Shown piece by piece: positions 29,510 to 38,039 of a stretch of 64,000 bases of DNA (the first letter of the stretch is position 1; the number at the start of each line of letters is the position of its first letter). The translations under genes were made by a program, and so were the position numbers. Origin of the DNA: Caballeronia sp. SBC1 (lineage in GTDB: Bacteria; Pseudomonadota; Gammaproteobacteria; Burkholderiales; Burkholderiaceae); assembly GCF_011493005.1 (NCBI RefSeq), contig NZ_CP049156.1:1054001-1118000 (forward strand), in the 5' to 3' direction. The notes beneath the pieces are model-generated. The model was not told the DNA's origin, did not search any database, and saw nothing but the letters and a program-made list of their open reading frames with translations.

Positions 29510-29786
29510 GTCGGGAGCGTCTGCTGAGCGGCAAGCGCAGCATGGCGCCGCCGATATTGTCGGTGAACGTGGATTGTGCCTGTTCGACGCACGGGATGTG
29601 CGGCGATGTCGGTGACCCGAAGCTGCAACCTGAGCTTTGGCCGACGTCGAGTGCACAGTTTTTCGAGATGAATTTTTCGGCTAGGATGCCGTTCCCACTC
29701 GCTCGGTCGCGTAACAAATGGATCGGGATCCGGCGCATGAAGGCCCGGCACGCAGGGCCAACTATTTCACCGTTTCCGGAGCACCC

Positions 29787-30605
29787 TTGACTACCAACGT
29801 AAAAATCCCCGCCAACGTATTTGTGGCCACACCCAGCTACGGAGGGGTAGTGACGACGAGCTATGTCCGCGGGCTGCTTGATCTGTACGACACGGCTGAC
29901 CAGCACGGGTTTGGGCTCAAGATCAATTTCAATAGTTTTGACAGTCTGATCACGCGCGCCCGCAATACGATGGTGGCGGAGTATCTCGCGGACGACCGCT
30001 TCACGCACTTGATGTGGATCGATGGCGATATCGGATTCCAGGGTTCGGACGTCGTTCGTCTTCTTCTGGCTGATCGTCCACTGGTGGCGGGCGTCTATCC
30101 GCTGAAAACCGATGGCTGGCCATTGGACGGCTTGCCGGAAGCTTTGCCGGCCGGCACGACGAAAGCCGATTTTCAGGCGAGCTTCGCCCGTTATCCGGCC
30201 ACCGCGGTCTTGGGCAAACTGGAGCCGGACGAGAACGGGTTTCTAGATGTCATCGACGCGCCGACGGGATTCATGCTGATCAAACGCGAGGTCTTCCTGA
30301 AACTCGCGAGCAGTTTTCCCGAACTCCAATATCGCCCCGACCTGGTCGGAAGGCCGGACCACAGCGTCGGGAAAATGGCTGCGTCCCACTATGCGTTCTT
30401 CGACACCATGATCGATCCGCAATCCGGGACCTACCTCTCCGAGGACTATGCATTCTGCCGACGGATCGCGGCAATTGGTATTACGCCAGCAATCGATACT
30501 CGGTCGAACCTTACCCACCAAGGCTCAGCCATGTTCGAGGGCGATCTGGGCCGGAGCCTTGCGCGCCAACGCGCCGTAGATCATGCACGCGGGTCAGGGC
30601 AGTAA
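29787..30605 (+). CDS. Orphan GT-A-like (glycosyltransferase-fold) protein of unknown role
   Basis: A 272-residue protein with VFVATPSYGG at the N-terminus, a region ARNTMVAEYL, then HLMWIDGDIGFQ. The DGD in a hydrophobic beta-strand context resembles the DxD metal/sugar-nucleotide site of GT-A enzymes. Later come LVAGVYPLK and SEDYAFCRR, reminiscent of the acidic site of such enzymes. The TTG at 29787 is preferred because TCCGGAG precedes it; an in-frame ATG at 29718 lacks a ribosome site. It stands alone between a peptidase and a sugar transporter with its own terminator. Confidence 0.75.
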   Translation: MTTNVKIPANVFVATPSYGGVVTTSYVRGLLDLYDTADQHGFGLKINFNSFDSLITRARNTMVAEYLADDRFTHLMWIDGDIGFQGSDVVRLLLADRPLVAGVYPLKTDGWPLDGLPEALPAGTTKADFQASFARYPATAVLGKLEPDENGFLDVIDAPTGFMLIKREVFLKLASSFPELQYRPDLVGRPDHSVGKMAASHYAFFDTMIDPQSGTYLSEDYAFCRRIAAIGITPAIDTRSNLTHQGSAMFEGDLGRSLARQRAVDHARGSGQ

Positions 30606-30642
30606 GCAATCGGCACGCGCCCACGCTAAGCGCCCAAAAACG

Positions 30643-30677
30643 AAAAGCCGCGCACCCATTCGGTTGCGCGGCTTTTT
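30643..30677. terminator. Bidirectional terminator between convergent genes
   Basis: Stem AAAAGCCGCGCA / TGCGCGGCTTTT with a ten-base loop and a T tract on the + side, an A tract on the other. Confidence 0.88.
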
Positions 30678-30696
30678 AGACTCCGAGCGCTAGCGT

Positions 30697-31815
30697 TCAA
30701 GCCAACCGTTCTTCCGTCTTCGAATCGAACAACACGGCTTTCGATACATCGAACAACAGCGTCATGTTCGTCAGCGGTTGCGGGTTGCTCGCCGGGTGCA
30801 CGCGGCTCACCACGCGCTTGCCGTTCACTTGCGTGAACACCAGCGTATCCGGGCCCGTAGGTTCGATCACATCGATCTTCACCTCAATCGGCTGCAGCCG
30901 AGCATCTTCCACGTTATGCGCGCTACGAGCATCCGTGATCCGCTCCGGACGCAAGCCAAGAATCACGTTCTGGCCGACCTTGCCGCGGACCGCAGCAGCA
31001 TCGAACGGCAGGTTCAGCACGTTGCGCGCTACGCCCGTATCAATCTCCAGCCCGATGCCCGACCCGTTCTCGACCAGCTTTCCATCGATAAAATTCATCG
31101 GCGGCGCGCCAATAAAACCCGCCACGAACAAGTTCGCCGGCGAATCGTAAATATCCTGCGGAGCGCCAAACTGCTGCACCACGCCATCCTTCATCACCGC
31201 GATCCGGTCGCCGAGCGTCATGGCTTCAATCTGATCGTGCGTCACATACACAATCGTCGTGCCAAGGCGCTGATGCAGCAGCTTGATCTCAGAGCGCATT
31301 TCGATCCGCAGCTTCGCGTCCAGGTTCGACAACGGCTCGTCGAACAGGAACATCACCGGATCGCGCGCCAGCGCACGGCCCATTGCCACTCGCTGACGCT
31401 GACCGCCCGACAACTGGCCCGGCTTGCGATCGAGCAAATGCTGGATCTGCAGCGTGTCCGACACGCGCGTCACAATCGCCTTCTGCTCATCCTTCGGCAC
31501 CTTGCGAATGTTCAGCCCGAACGAGATGTTCTCGCGCACGGTCATGGACGGATACAGCGCATACGACTGGAATACCATCGCAATGTCGCGATCCTTCGGC
31601 GAGAGGTTGTTCACCGTCTTGCCGTCGATCATGATGTCGCCCTTGGTGACTGTTTCCAGTCCGGCGATCATATTGAGCAACGTGGACTTGCCGCAGCCCG
31701 AACCGCCAACGAGGATCAGGAACTGACCGTCCTCGATGTCGATGTTCACGCCCTTCAGAACGGGGACGCCGTTCGCATAAGTCTTGTATACGTCACGGAT
31801 TGAAAGGCTTGCCAT
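30697..31815 (-). CDS. ugpC: Carbohydrate ABC transporter ATP-binding protein (UgpC/MalK type, probable glucose importer)
   Basis: A 372-residue ATPase with Walker A GGSGCGKST, signature LSGGQRQRVAMGRAL, Walker B FLFDEPLSNLDAKLR and a C-terminal TOBE/regulatory domain (from about 240; LGLRPERI). This is the MalK/UgpC/GtsD group that serves CUT1 sugar importers. The usual label UgpC reflects family resemblance only. Its operon partners and the divergent zwf-pgl-glk operon suggest glucose as substrate. It is last in the leftward importer operon. Confidence 0.9.
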   Translation of the reverse strand: MASLSIRDVYKTYANGVPVLKGVNIDIEDGQFLILVGGSGCGKSTLLNMIAGLETVTKGDIMIDGKTVNNLSPKDRDIAMVFQSYALYPSMTVRENISFGLNIRKVPKDEQKAIVTRVSDTLQIQHLLDRKPGQLSGGQRQRVAMGRALARDPVMFLFDEPLSNLDAKLRIEMRSEIKLLHQRLGTTIVYVTHDQIEAMTLGDRIAVMKDGVVQQFGAPQDIYDSPANLFVAGFIGAPPMNFIDGKLVENGSGIGLEIDTGVARNVLNLPFDAAAVRGKVGQNVILGLRPERITDARSAHNVEDARLQPIEVKIDVIEPTGPDTLVFTQVNGKRVVSRVHPASNPQPLTNMTLLFDVSKAVLFDSKTEERLA

Positions 31816-31930
31816 GCTATGAATCCTTTAATGTCTCTGCGCTGAGTATCTTCGCGCACATTAGTTGATCTTCTACCGGGAGCGCCATTCAGCACCTGAA
31901 GGCGCCCCGCCGGAATCAGCCTTCACTGCA

Positions 31931-32788
31931 TCAGCCCTTCACCGCGCCCGCTGTCAGGCCGCGCACGAAGAACCGGCCGGCGACCATGTAGACGAGGAGG
32001 GTAGGCAGGGCGGCAATGATCGCAGCAGCCATGTCGACGTTGTATTCCTTCACGCCCGTCGATGTATTCACCAGGTTGTTCAAGGCGACGGTGATCGGCA
32101 TTGAATCAACGCCGGAGAACACGATACCGAACAGGAAGTCGTTCCAGATCTGCGTGAATTGCCAAATCAGGCACACCATGAAAATAGGCAGCGATACCGG
32201 CAGCAGGATCTTCGTGAAGATAGTGAAGAAACCCGCACCGTCAATGCGCGCCGCCTTCACCAGCTCCGCCGGAATGCTCACGTAGAAGTTGCGGAAGAAC
32301 ATGGTGGTGAACGCAATACCGTAGACCACGTGCACAAGCACAAGACCGGTCGTGGTGTTAGCCAGTCCCAACATGCCTTGCAAACGCGCCATCGGCAAAA
32401 GGATGGCCTGGAACGGGATGAAACAGCCGACCAGCAACATGGTGAACACGGCATCGGCGCCGCGGAAGCGCCAGTGCGTGAGCACGTAACCGTTGAACGC
32501 GCCGACTATCGACGAGATCAGCACGGCCGGGATCACCATGCGCACGGAGTTCATGAAGAAGGGTTCCATGCCGTCGCAACGCACGCCGGTGCACGATTGC
32601 GACCACGCCTTGACCCACGGTGCAAACGTGAAGTGGGTCGGAGGAGTAAGCAGGTTGCCAGTGCGCAACTGGTCGAGGTCCTTGAAGGACGTCGAGAGCA
32701 TCACGTAGATCGGGAACAGGAAGTACAGGGCAAACAGGATCAGCGCCGCATAGATGACGGCGCGGCTGATCGTCATCTTAGATTCCAT
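31931..32788 (-). CDS. Carbohydrate ABC transporter permease (MalG/GtsC-like)
   Basis: A 285-residue, six-helix permease of the CUT1 class. The EAA-like loop reads EAVKAARIDGAG-type as ELVKAARIDGAGFFTIF, and the protein ends in RGLTAGAVKG, a common MalG-like tail. The ATG at 32788 overlaps the upstream permease stop by 11 bases; a second ATG at 32776 would remove the overlap. It works with the MalF-like permease to form the sugar channel. Confidence 0.9.
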   Translation of the reverse strand: MESKMTISRAVIYAALILFALYFLFPIYVMLSTSFKDLDQLRTGNLLTPPTHFTFAPWVKAWSQSCTGVRCDGMEPFFMNSVRMVIPAVLISSIVGAFNGYVLTHWRFRGADAVFTMLLVGCFIPFQAILLPMARLQGMLGLANTTTGLVLVHVVYGIAFTTMFFRNFYVSIPAELVKAARIDGAGFFTIFTKILLPVSLPIFMVCLIWQFTQIWNDFLFGIVFSGVDSMPITVALNNLVNTSTGVKEYNVDMAAAIIAALPTLLVYMVAGRFFVRGLTAGAVKG

Positions 32789-33722
32789 TGCGCGTGCTCC
32801 TCGATTCCAGATACATGAGAGGCACCAGCACGGCGACGACGGTGGCGAGCATCATCATCGACGAAGCGGCGCCCAGGCCCAGTTGCCCGCGATTGAACGA
32901 AAACGTGTACATGAACATGGCCGGCAGCGACGACGACGTGCCCGGACCGCCCGCGGTCAACGCAACCACGAGGTCGAAGGTCTTGATGGTGATGTGGCAG
33001 AGAATCAGCAGCACGGAGAAGAACACCGGCCGCATGCTCGGGATCACGATACTGCGATAAATCCGCGGCAACGAAGCGCCGTCCATCTGCGCGGCCTTGA
33101 AGATTTCTGCATCCACGCCGCGCAAACCGGCGAGGAACAATGCCATGACAAACCCGGTGGATTGCCACACCGCCGCGATCACCACGCAGAAGATCGCCTT
33201 GTCGGGGTTACCGAGCCAGTCGAATGAAAAGCTTGTCCAGCCCCAGTCGTGAAAAATCTTTTCCAGCCCAAGGCCCGGATTCAGAATCCACTGCCACGCG
33301 GTACCCGTCACGATGAATGACAGCGCCATCGGATAGAGAAAGATCGCGCGCAATGCGCCTTCGTTACGAATTTTCTGGTCAAGCAGGATGGCCAGGAACA
33401 GTCCGAGCCCGACACAGATCGCAATGAACGGGATGCCGAACCAGCCGAGATTCGCAGCGGACGTCCACCAGACGTCGTTTGAGAACAGTTCGGTGTAGCG
33501 CTGGAAACCAGTGAATTCATAGCGTGGCATCAATCGCGAATTAGTCAGCGAAAGCCAGCCGGTGATAAGGATAAAACCGTACACGAACACCAACGCAATC
33601 AGCACGCTTGGCGCGAGTACCAGCTTCGGAATATATGTGTCGGCAAGCGCCGCCAGAGGCGACGTGCGGCGAGGCGGGGTGCGCGAAGTCTTGCTCGCGA
33701 TACCGCTAGGGGAAGCAGCCAC
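32778..33722 (-). CDS. Carbohydrate ABC transporter permease (MalF/GtsB-like)
   Basis: A 314-residue inner-membrane permease with a basic, Thr/Pro-rich N-terminal tail, then about six helices. The EAA loop is seen as DAEIFKAAQMDGASLPRIYR. It pairs with the next permease and the UgpC-like ATPase. The ATG at 33722 lies about 150 bases after the binding-protein gene, with a strong hairpin in the gap. Confidence 0.9.
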   Translation of the reverse strand: MAASPSGIASKTSRTPPRRTSPLAALADTYIPKLVLAPSVLIALVFVYGFILITGWLSLTNSRLMPRYEFTGFQRYTELFSNDVWWTSAANLGWFGIPFIAICVGLGLFLAILLDQKIRNEGALRAIFLYPMALSFIVTGTAWQWILNPGLGLEKIFHDWGWTSFSFDWLGNPDKAIFCVVIAAVWQSTGFVMALFLAGLRGVDAEIFKAAQMDGASLPRIYRSIVIPSMRPVFFSVLLILCHITIKTFDLVVALTAGGPGTSSSLPAMFMYTFSFNRGQLGLGAASSMMMLATVVAVLVPLMYLESRSTRNGI

Positions 33723-33810
33723 TTCTCGACTCCTGAAAATTTGCCGGCAAGAGTCTCAGGCCGGAACAGGGATACAACAGTTTTTAAGCCAACTCATGCT
33801 TGGGGTTTGC

Positions 33811-33846
33811 CCGGGCGCGCGGCCGGTTAAAAAGCCGCGCGCCCGG
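33811..33846 (-). terminator. Strong hairpin between binding-protein and permease genes
   Basis: A perfect 13-bp GC-rich stem CCGGGCGCGCGGC / GCCGCGCGCCCGG with a ten-base loop. No T tract follows on the minus strand, so it more likely acts as an mRNA stabiliser or partial attenuator, keeping the binding-protein message more abundant than the permease message. Confidence 0.6.
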
Positions 33847-33876
33847 TATTACCGAACCAAACGCTTACTTCGCGTT

Positions 33877-35130
33877 TTACTTCGTCTTGGCGGCATTCGC
33901 GAGCGCTTGCACTGCGCTCTTCGAATCTTGCGTCGAGTTCATGAACTTCGTCACGACGTCGGTGATCGCGCCTGCTGTTGCGTCACCTTGAGCCATGCCG
34001 TGAGCCAGCGACGGCACATACCCGCCTGCCTTGATGGCTGTTTGTTCATCAGCATACGACTGCTTGCCGCAGGCGTCGAACTTGGCCATCGAGACACCCA
34101 AACGAACCGGGATCGAACCCTTGTACAGGCTGAACTGCTCCTGGAACGCAGGTGACATGATGGTCTTGGCGAGCGCCAGTTGTCCCGGCGTTGCTTCCTT
34201 CGAACCCTTCTGCTGGAAGAACACGAACGAGTCGACGTTGAACGTGTACTGCTTGGAGGTGCCCGGCACCGGTGCGCAGACATAGTCCGTGCCGGCGGTC
34301 TTGTTCGCGCCTGCGAACTCGCCCTTGGCCCAGTCGCCCATGAACTGCATGCCGGCCTTGCCGTTGATGACCATGGCAGTAGCCAGGTTCCAGTCGCGGC
34401 CGGTGCGGCCGTTATCGAAATACGTTTCGATCTTGCGCACCGTGTCGAACACGCCAACCATCTGGTCCGACGTCAGCGTCTTCTGGTCCAGATCGACAAT
34501 CGCCTTCTTGTAGAAGTCCGCGCCCTGCGACAGCACGACGTCTTCCCACAAGGTCAGGTCTTGCCACGGCTGGCCGCCTGCTGCCACCGGAATGATGCCC
34601 TGGGCCTTCATCTTGTCAGCCAGTTCGAAGAACTCCGGCCACGTGGTCGGAACCTTGCCGCCTGCCTTGTCTAGTGCTGCCTTGTTGATCCACAGCCAGT
34701 TTACGCGGTGCACCGAGAACGGTGCTGCGACGTAGTGGCCATCGGCGTGCATGATCTTGTCGATTTCGGGCGGCAGATTCTTCTTCCAGTCGCCGGCAAC
34801 CGAATCGATCGGCACGAGCACGCCTTGTTCAGCCCATTCCTGGATCAGCGGACCCTTGATCTGTGCTGCCGACGGTGCGTTGCCCGAGATGACCTGGGTC
34901 TTGAGCGCCGTCATGGCCGCTGCACCCGCGCCGCCTGCAACGGCGAAGTCCTTCCAGGTGTAGCCTTGTTTGGTCATGTCGTCTTTCAACACGCCAACGG
35001 CCTTCGACTCACCACCGGAAGTCCACCAGTGCAGTACCGACAGGGATTCAGCTGCCTGAACCGCTTGCGCCGACACGCCGCACAACAGACCTGCGGCGCC
35101 GAGCGCGCCGATGAGCTTGCGAAATTTCAT
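33877..35130 (-). CDS. ABC transporter sugar-binding protein (probable glucose-binding, GtsA-like)
   Basis: A 417-residue exported protein: signal peptide ending AQAVQA|AES, then LSVLHWWTSGGESKAVGVLK, the type II binding fold of CUT1 systems. The motifs VHRVNWLWINKAALDKAGG and FQEQFSLYKGSIPVR match the glucose/mannose-binding group. The ATG at 35130 follows a near-perfect GGAGGAGAT ribosome site. It is first gene of the importer operon and divergent from zwf-pgl-glk, which supports glucose as ligand; binding has not been shown. Confidence 0.9.
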   Translation of the reverse strand: MKFRKLIGALGAAGLLCGVSAQAVQAAESLSVLHWWTSGGESKAVGVLKDDMTKQGYTWKDFAVAGGAGAAAMTALKTQVISGNAPSAAQIKGPLIQEWAEQGVLVPIDSVAGDWKKNLPPEIDKIMHADGHYVAAPFSVHRVNWLWINKAALDKAGGKVPTTWPEFFELADKMKAQGIIPVAAGGQPWQDLTLWEDVVLSQGADFYKKAIVDLDQKTLTSDQMVGVFDTVRKIETYFDNGRTGRDWNLATAMVINGKAGMQFMGDWAKGEFAGANKTAGTDYVCAPVPGTSKQYTFNVDSFVFFQQKGSKEATPGQLALAKTIMSPAFQEQFSLYKGSIPVRLGVSMAKFDACGKQSYADEQTAIKAGGYVPSLAHGMAQGDATAGAITDVVTKFMNSTQDSKSAVQALANAAKTK

Positions 35131-35575
35131 TGTTTATCTCCTCCGAACACCTGAACAAAAAACGATTGGCCCCTGATGCCGCCAGGAAGCGATGGCTGGA
35201 ACATGAACAAACTGAAGTGGCCGGTTATCGGCGGTGTCGGCGGGAAAAAGCCAAGCAATGTCCAGGGCAAGGAGCCTTGGGCACGCCAGCCTGGCCGGCA
35301 GACCGAACCACGGCCGCACGGCTCTCAAGAGATGAGTGTGTCGAATCGCAACTGTGTCTCCTCTTTTGATTTTTGCCCGTTCACACTGGCGTCGACCAGC
35401 GCGGCGTGCGTCCGGGGTTTTGCATCAACGCGGTTTTTGCCCCTTGCCGCGCCGTTGCCTATCTGGCAAAAGCGTCATCGGCTAAGGTCAATTACCATGC
35501 AACTAGACGTGAAACTCCGGGAAAACACGCATGTTCTGGTTGACTAAGTGTTTTTTTCCGGGATCACGTTACCCC
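35131..35575. other. Divergent regulatory region between the sugar importer and zwf
   Basis: About 445 bases without a supported ORF (a 123-codon + frame is low quality). An imperfect inverted repeat, CCGGGAAAACAC and GTGTTTTTTTCCGGG, lies around 35517-35560. I saw no second HexR-type palindrome close to the importer gene. Confidence 0.45.
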
Positions 35576-35603
35576 TTGATTTGAATTGTAGTTAAACTAC
35601 AAT
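35576..35603 (+). promoter_or_regulatory. Sigma-70-type promoter of zwf
   Basis: TTGATT (35576-35581), a 16-base spacer and TACAAT (35598-35603, five of six to consensus), giving a start near 35610 and a leader of about 50 bases. The spacer and -10 coincide with the HexR-type palindrome. Confidence 0.65.
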
Positions 35604-35606
35604 TCA
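35582..35606. promoter_or_regulatory. HexR-type operator, perfect 25-bp palindrome
   Basis: TGAATTGTAGTT-A-AACTACAATTCA is perfectly symmetrical about 35594. Its core TTGTAGTTAAACTACAA fits the TTGT-N7/8-ACAA spacing known for HexR of Pseudomonas. It fills the spacer and overlaps the -10 of zwf, so bound protein would block polymerase. The RpiR half of the glk fusion two genes downstream is the likely ligand-responsive binder. Confidence 0.75.
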
Positions 35607-35660
35607 GTGTCAAAAAAAATTTTATCGGACTACGGTCCTCTTGAACCCAAGCGGAGACAC

Positions 35661-37121
35661 ATGCAAAACGACTCGAATTTCACCTTTGTTCTGTTCGGCG
35701 GAACAGGCGATCTTTCGATGCGCAAGATCCTGCCGGCGCTGTTCGAAGCGCACCGGGGCGGAATGCTCGCTGAAGGCGGCAAGATCGTCGCGGTGGCGCG
35801 CGCCGCCGAAGATCGCGAGGCGTATTTGAAATGGGTCGATGAACACGTCAAGCCGCACGTGTCGAAGAATGGCGTCGACGAAACCGTGTGGAAGGGTTTC
35901 CTTGCGCGCTTCGTCTACGTTCGTCTCGACCTCGGCAAGCCGGAAGATTTCAAGCTGCTGCGCGACGCGGTGAACGAGCACGGCGGCACACGCGTGTTCT
36001 ATCTGGCGACGGGACCGTCGCTGTTCGTGCCCATTTGCCGTGCGCTTGCCGATGTCGGCCTGAACGAAAACGCACGCATCGTGCTGGAAAAGCCGCTGGG
36101 CTACGACCTGAAGTCGTCGCAGGCCATCAATGACGCGGTTGGCGAAATTTTCGCGGAAGAGCAGATCTACCGGATCGACCACTATCTGGGCAAAGAGCCG
36201 GTGCAAAACCTGCTCGCGCTGCGTTTCGGCAATGCGCTGTTCGAACCGCTGTGGCGTCGCGAGTGGGTGGAAAGCATCCAGATCACGATTGCGGAGGAAC
36301 TCGGCGTAGAAGCGCGCGGCGATTTCTACGACAACACCGGCGCATTGCGTGACATGGTGCAGAACCATCTGCTGCAGTTGCTTTCCATCGTGACGATGGA
36401 ACCGCCGCATTCCATGGATTCCGATTCCGTACGCGACGAAAAGCTGCGCGTGCTGCGCGCGCTCAAGCCCGTCGATCCGCGCGACATCAGCAAGGTTGCC
36501 GTGCGTGGGCAATATCATGCGGGCGTGATCAAGGGAACGTCAGTACCGGCGTACGCTACCGAAAAGGGCGTGCGGCCTGACAGTCATACGGAAACGTTTG
36601 TCGCGTTGAAGGTGGAAATCGAAAACTGGCGCTGGGCTGGCGTGCCGTTTTTCCTGCGCACTGGCAAGCGGCTGGCGGACCGGACGGCGGAGATCGTCGT
36701 GAATTTCCGCCCCGTGCCGCATTCGGCGCTGGGTGCGAACGCGTTGCGCGCGGGCGCGAACCGGTTGGTGATCCGCTTGCAGCCGAATGAAACCATTCGC
36801 CTGTATTGCCTCGCGAAACAGCCGGGCGAAGGGATGAATCTTGCGAGCGTCCATCTCGATCTCGCCTTCGACAAGTTTTTCAAGGAAGGGCAGATGGAGG
36901 CATATCAGCGCCTGCTGCTCGACGTGATCAACGGACGTCTTGCGTTGTTCGTGCGGCGTGACGAGCAGGAAGCGGCGTGGCGTTACGTGGAACCGATCCT
37001 GGATGAATGGGCGGCGTCGCCGAAGCCGCCGAAGCCTTATGCATCGGGCACCTGGGGACCGGCGGCTGCAAGCGCAATGCTGGCGCAGCACGGCACGTGC
37101 TGGCTGGAAGAAGAGAATTAA
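35661..37121 (+). CDS. zwf: Glucose-6-phosphate 1-dehydrogenase
   Basis: A 486-residue NAD(P)+-dependent enzyme that oxidises glucose 6-phosphate to 6-phosphogluconolactone, the entry to the pentose phosphate and Entner-Doudoroff routes. The nucleotide motif is LFGGTGDLSMRK (GGTGDL at 13-18) and the active-site motif is RIDHYLGKE, with catalytic His174. The ATG at 35661 follows GCGGAGACAC; a GTG at 35607 in the same frame lies inside the promoter region and is rejected. It is first gene of zwf-pgl-glk. Confidence 0.96.
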   Translation: MQNDSNFTFVLFGGTGDLSMRKILPALFEAHRGGMLAEGGKIVAVARAAEDREAYLKWVDEHVKPHVSKNGVDETVWKGFLARFVYVRLDLGKPEDFKLLRDAVNEHGGTRVFYLATGPSLFVPICRALADVGLNENARIVLEKPLGYDLKSSQAINDAVGEIFAEEQIYRIDHYLGKEPVQNLLALRFGNALFEPLWRREWVESIQITIAEELGVEARGDFYDNTGALRDMVQNHLLQLLSIVTMEPPHSMDSDSVRDEKLRVLRALKPVDPRDISKVAVRGQYHAGVIKGTSVPAYATEKGVRPDSHTETFVALKVEIENWRWAGVPFFLRTGKRLADRTAEIVVNFRPVPHSALGANALRAGANRLVIRLQPNETIRLYCLAKQPGEGMNLASVHLDLAFDKFFKEGQMEAYQRLLLDVINGRLALFVRRDEQEAAWRYVEPILDEWAASPKPPKPYASGTWGPAAASAMLAQHGTCWLEEEN

Positions 37122-37316
37122 GATTAGTAGTGAGACTGATGGTGAGACCGTTGTAATGGGTCGGTGGAACGTGTTCTAAGACGTACGTGCTGTAGACATG
37201 TTGCAATTAAAGCCGAGACAAATCCCGTTGCGCGACGCGAGAACCGGTTCAAGCAGTGGTTCAAGCGTTGTCGCGACGGGCGAAATGAAACCAAAACAAG
37301 GCAGCATGGAGGAGCA

Positions 37317-38039
37317 GTGATCGAGCTTCATACTTTTGATGAGCCAAGCGCCCAATCCGACGCATTGGCAGAAGCGGTAGGCGACGCGCTTACCGCAACG
37401 CTCGCGGCTCGCGGAGCAGCGTCGGCGGATGCCGCTGTGGCTGGCAATTCCACCCAACACGCCACGCTCGCCGTATCCGGCGGCACGAGCCCGAAGCCGT
37501 TCTTGCAAACCCTTTCGTCCTATGCGCTCGACTGGGCGCATATCGACGTCACCCTGGTCGATGACCGCTGGGTGCCGGAGACGGACGGCGCAAGCAATGC
37601 GCGCCTGGTGCGTGAGACGTTGCTGCAGAACGCCGCGAGCGGCGCATATTTCCTGCCGTTGGTGGATACGGCACGACCGCTGGACGCGCACATTGCGGAT
37701 CTGAATGCCGATGCACAGCGCCGGGTGCCTGACGTTGCCGTGCTTGGCATGGGTGAGGACGGTCATACGGCGTCCATTTTCGCCGATGCGCCCGAGTGGG
37801 ACTTCGCTATATCCACGGCTGACCGGTTCATCTCGGTTCATCCGGGCAGCGCACCGCACGCGCGCGTGTCGTTGTCCATGTCCGCGCTGAAGGACGTCAA
37901 GCAGCTCTTTCTGTTCATTAGTGGGCAGAAGAAACTGGATGTACTAACTGCCGCGCTTGCCGCACCGCAAAAAAACGCCATCTCCACGTTGGCACATGCT
38001 CAGGGAGTCAGGCTCGATGTCTACTGGTGTGCAAAGTAA
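37317..38039 (+). CDS. pgl: 6-phosphogluconolactonase
   Basis: A 240-residue enzyme that hydrolyses 6-phosphogluconolactone, the product of Zwf, to 6-phosphogluconate. Motifs are [25 protein letters not shown] and [14 protein letters not shown]. The start is a GTG at 37317 with GGAGGAG just upstream; the frame extends to 37164 without a ribosome site. Its last 23 bases overlap the glk start. Confidence 0.94.
   Translation: MIELHTFDEPSAQSDALAEAVGDALTATLAARGAASADAAVAGNSTQHATLAVSGGTSPKPFLQTLSSYALDWAHIDVTLVDDRWVPETDGASNARLVRETLLQNAASGAYFLPLVDTARPLDAHIADLNADAQRRVPDVAVLGMGEDGHTASIFADAPEWDFAISTADRFISVHPGSAPHARVSLSMSALKDVKQLFLFISGQKKLDVLTAALAAPQKNAISTLAHAQGVRLDVYWCAK

Noticed and set aside
37957..38016. 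Upstream extension of the glk fusion
   Set aside because: It lies within pgl, and the ATG at 38017 with GGGAG fits the glucokinase N-terminus.
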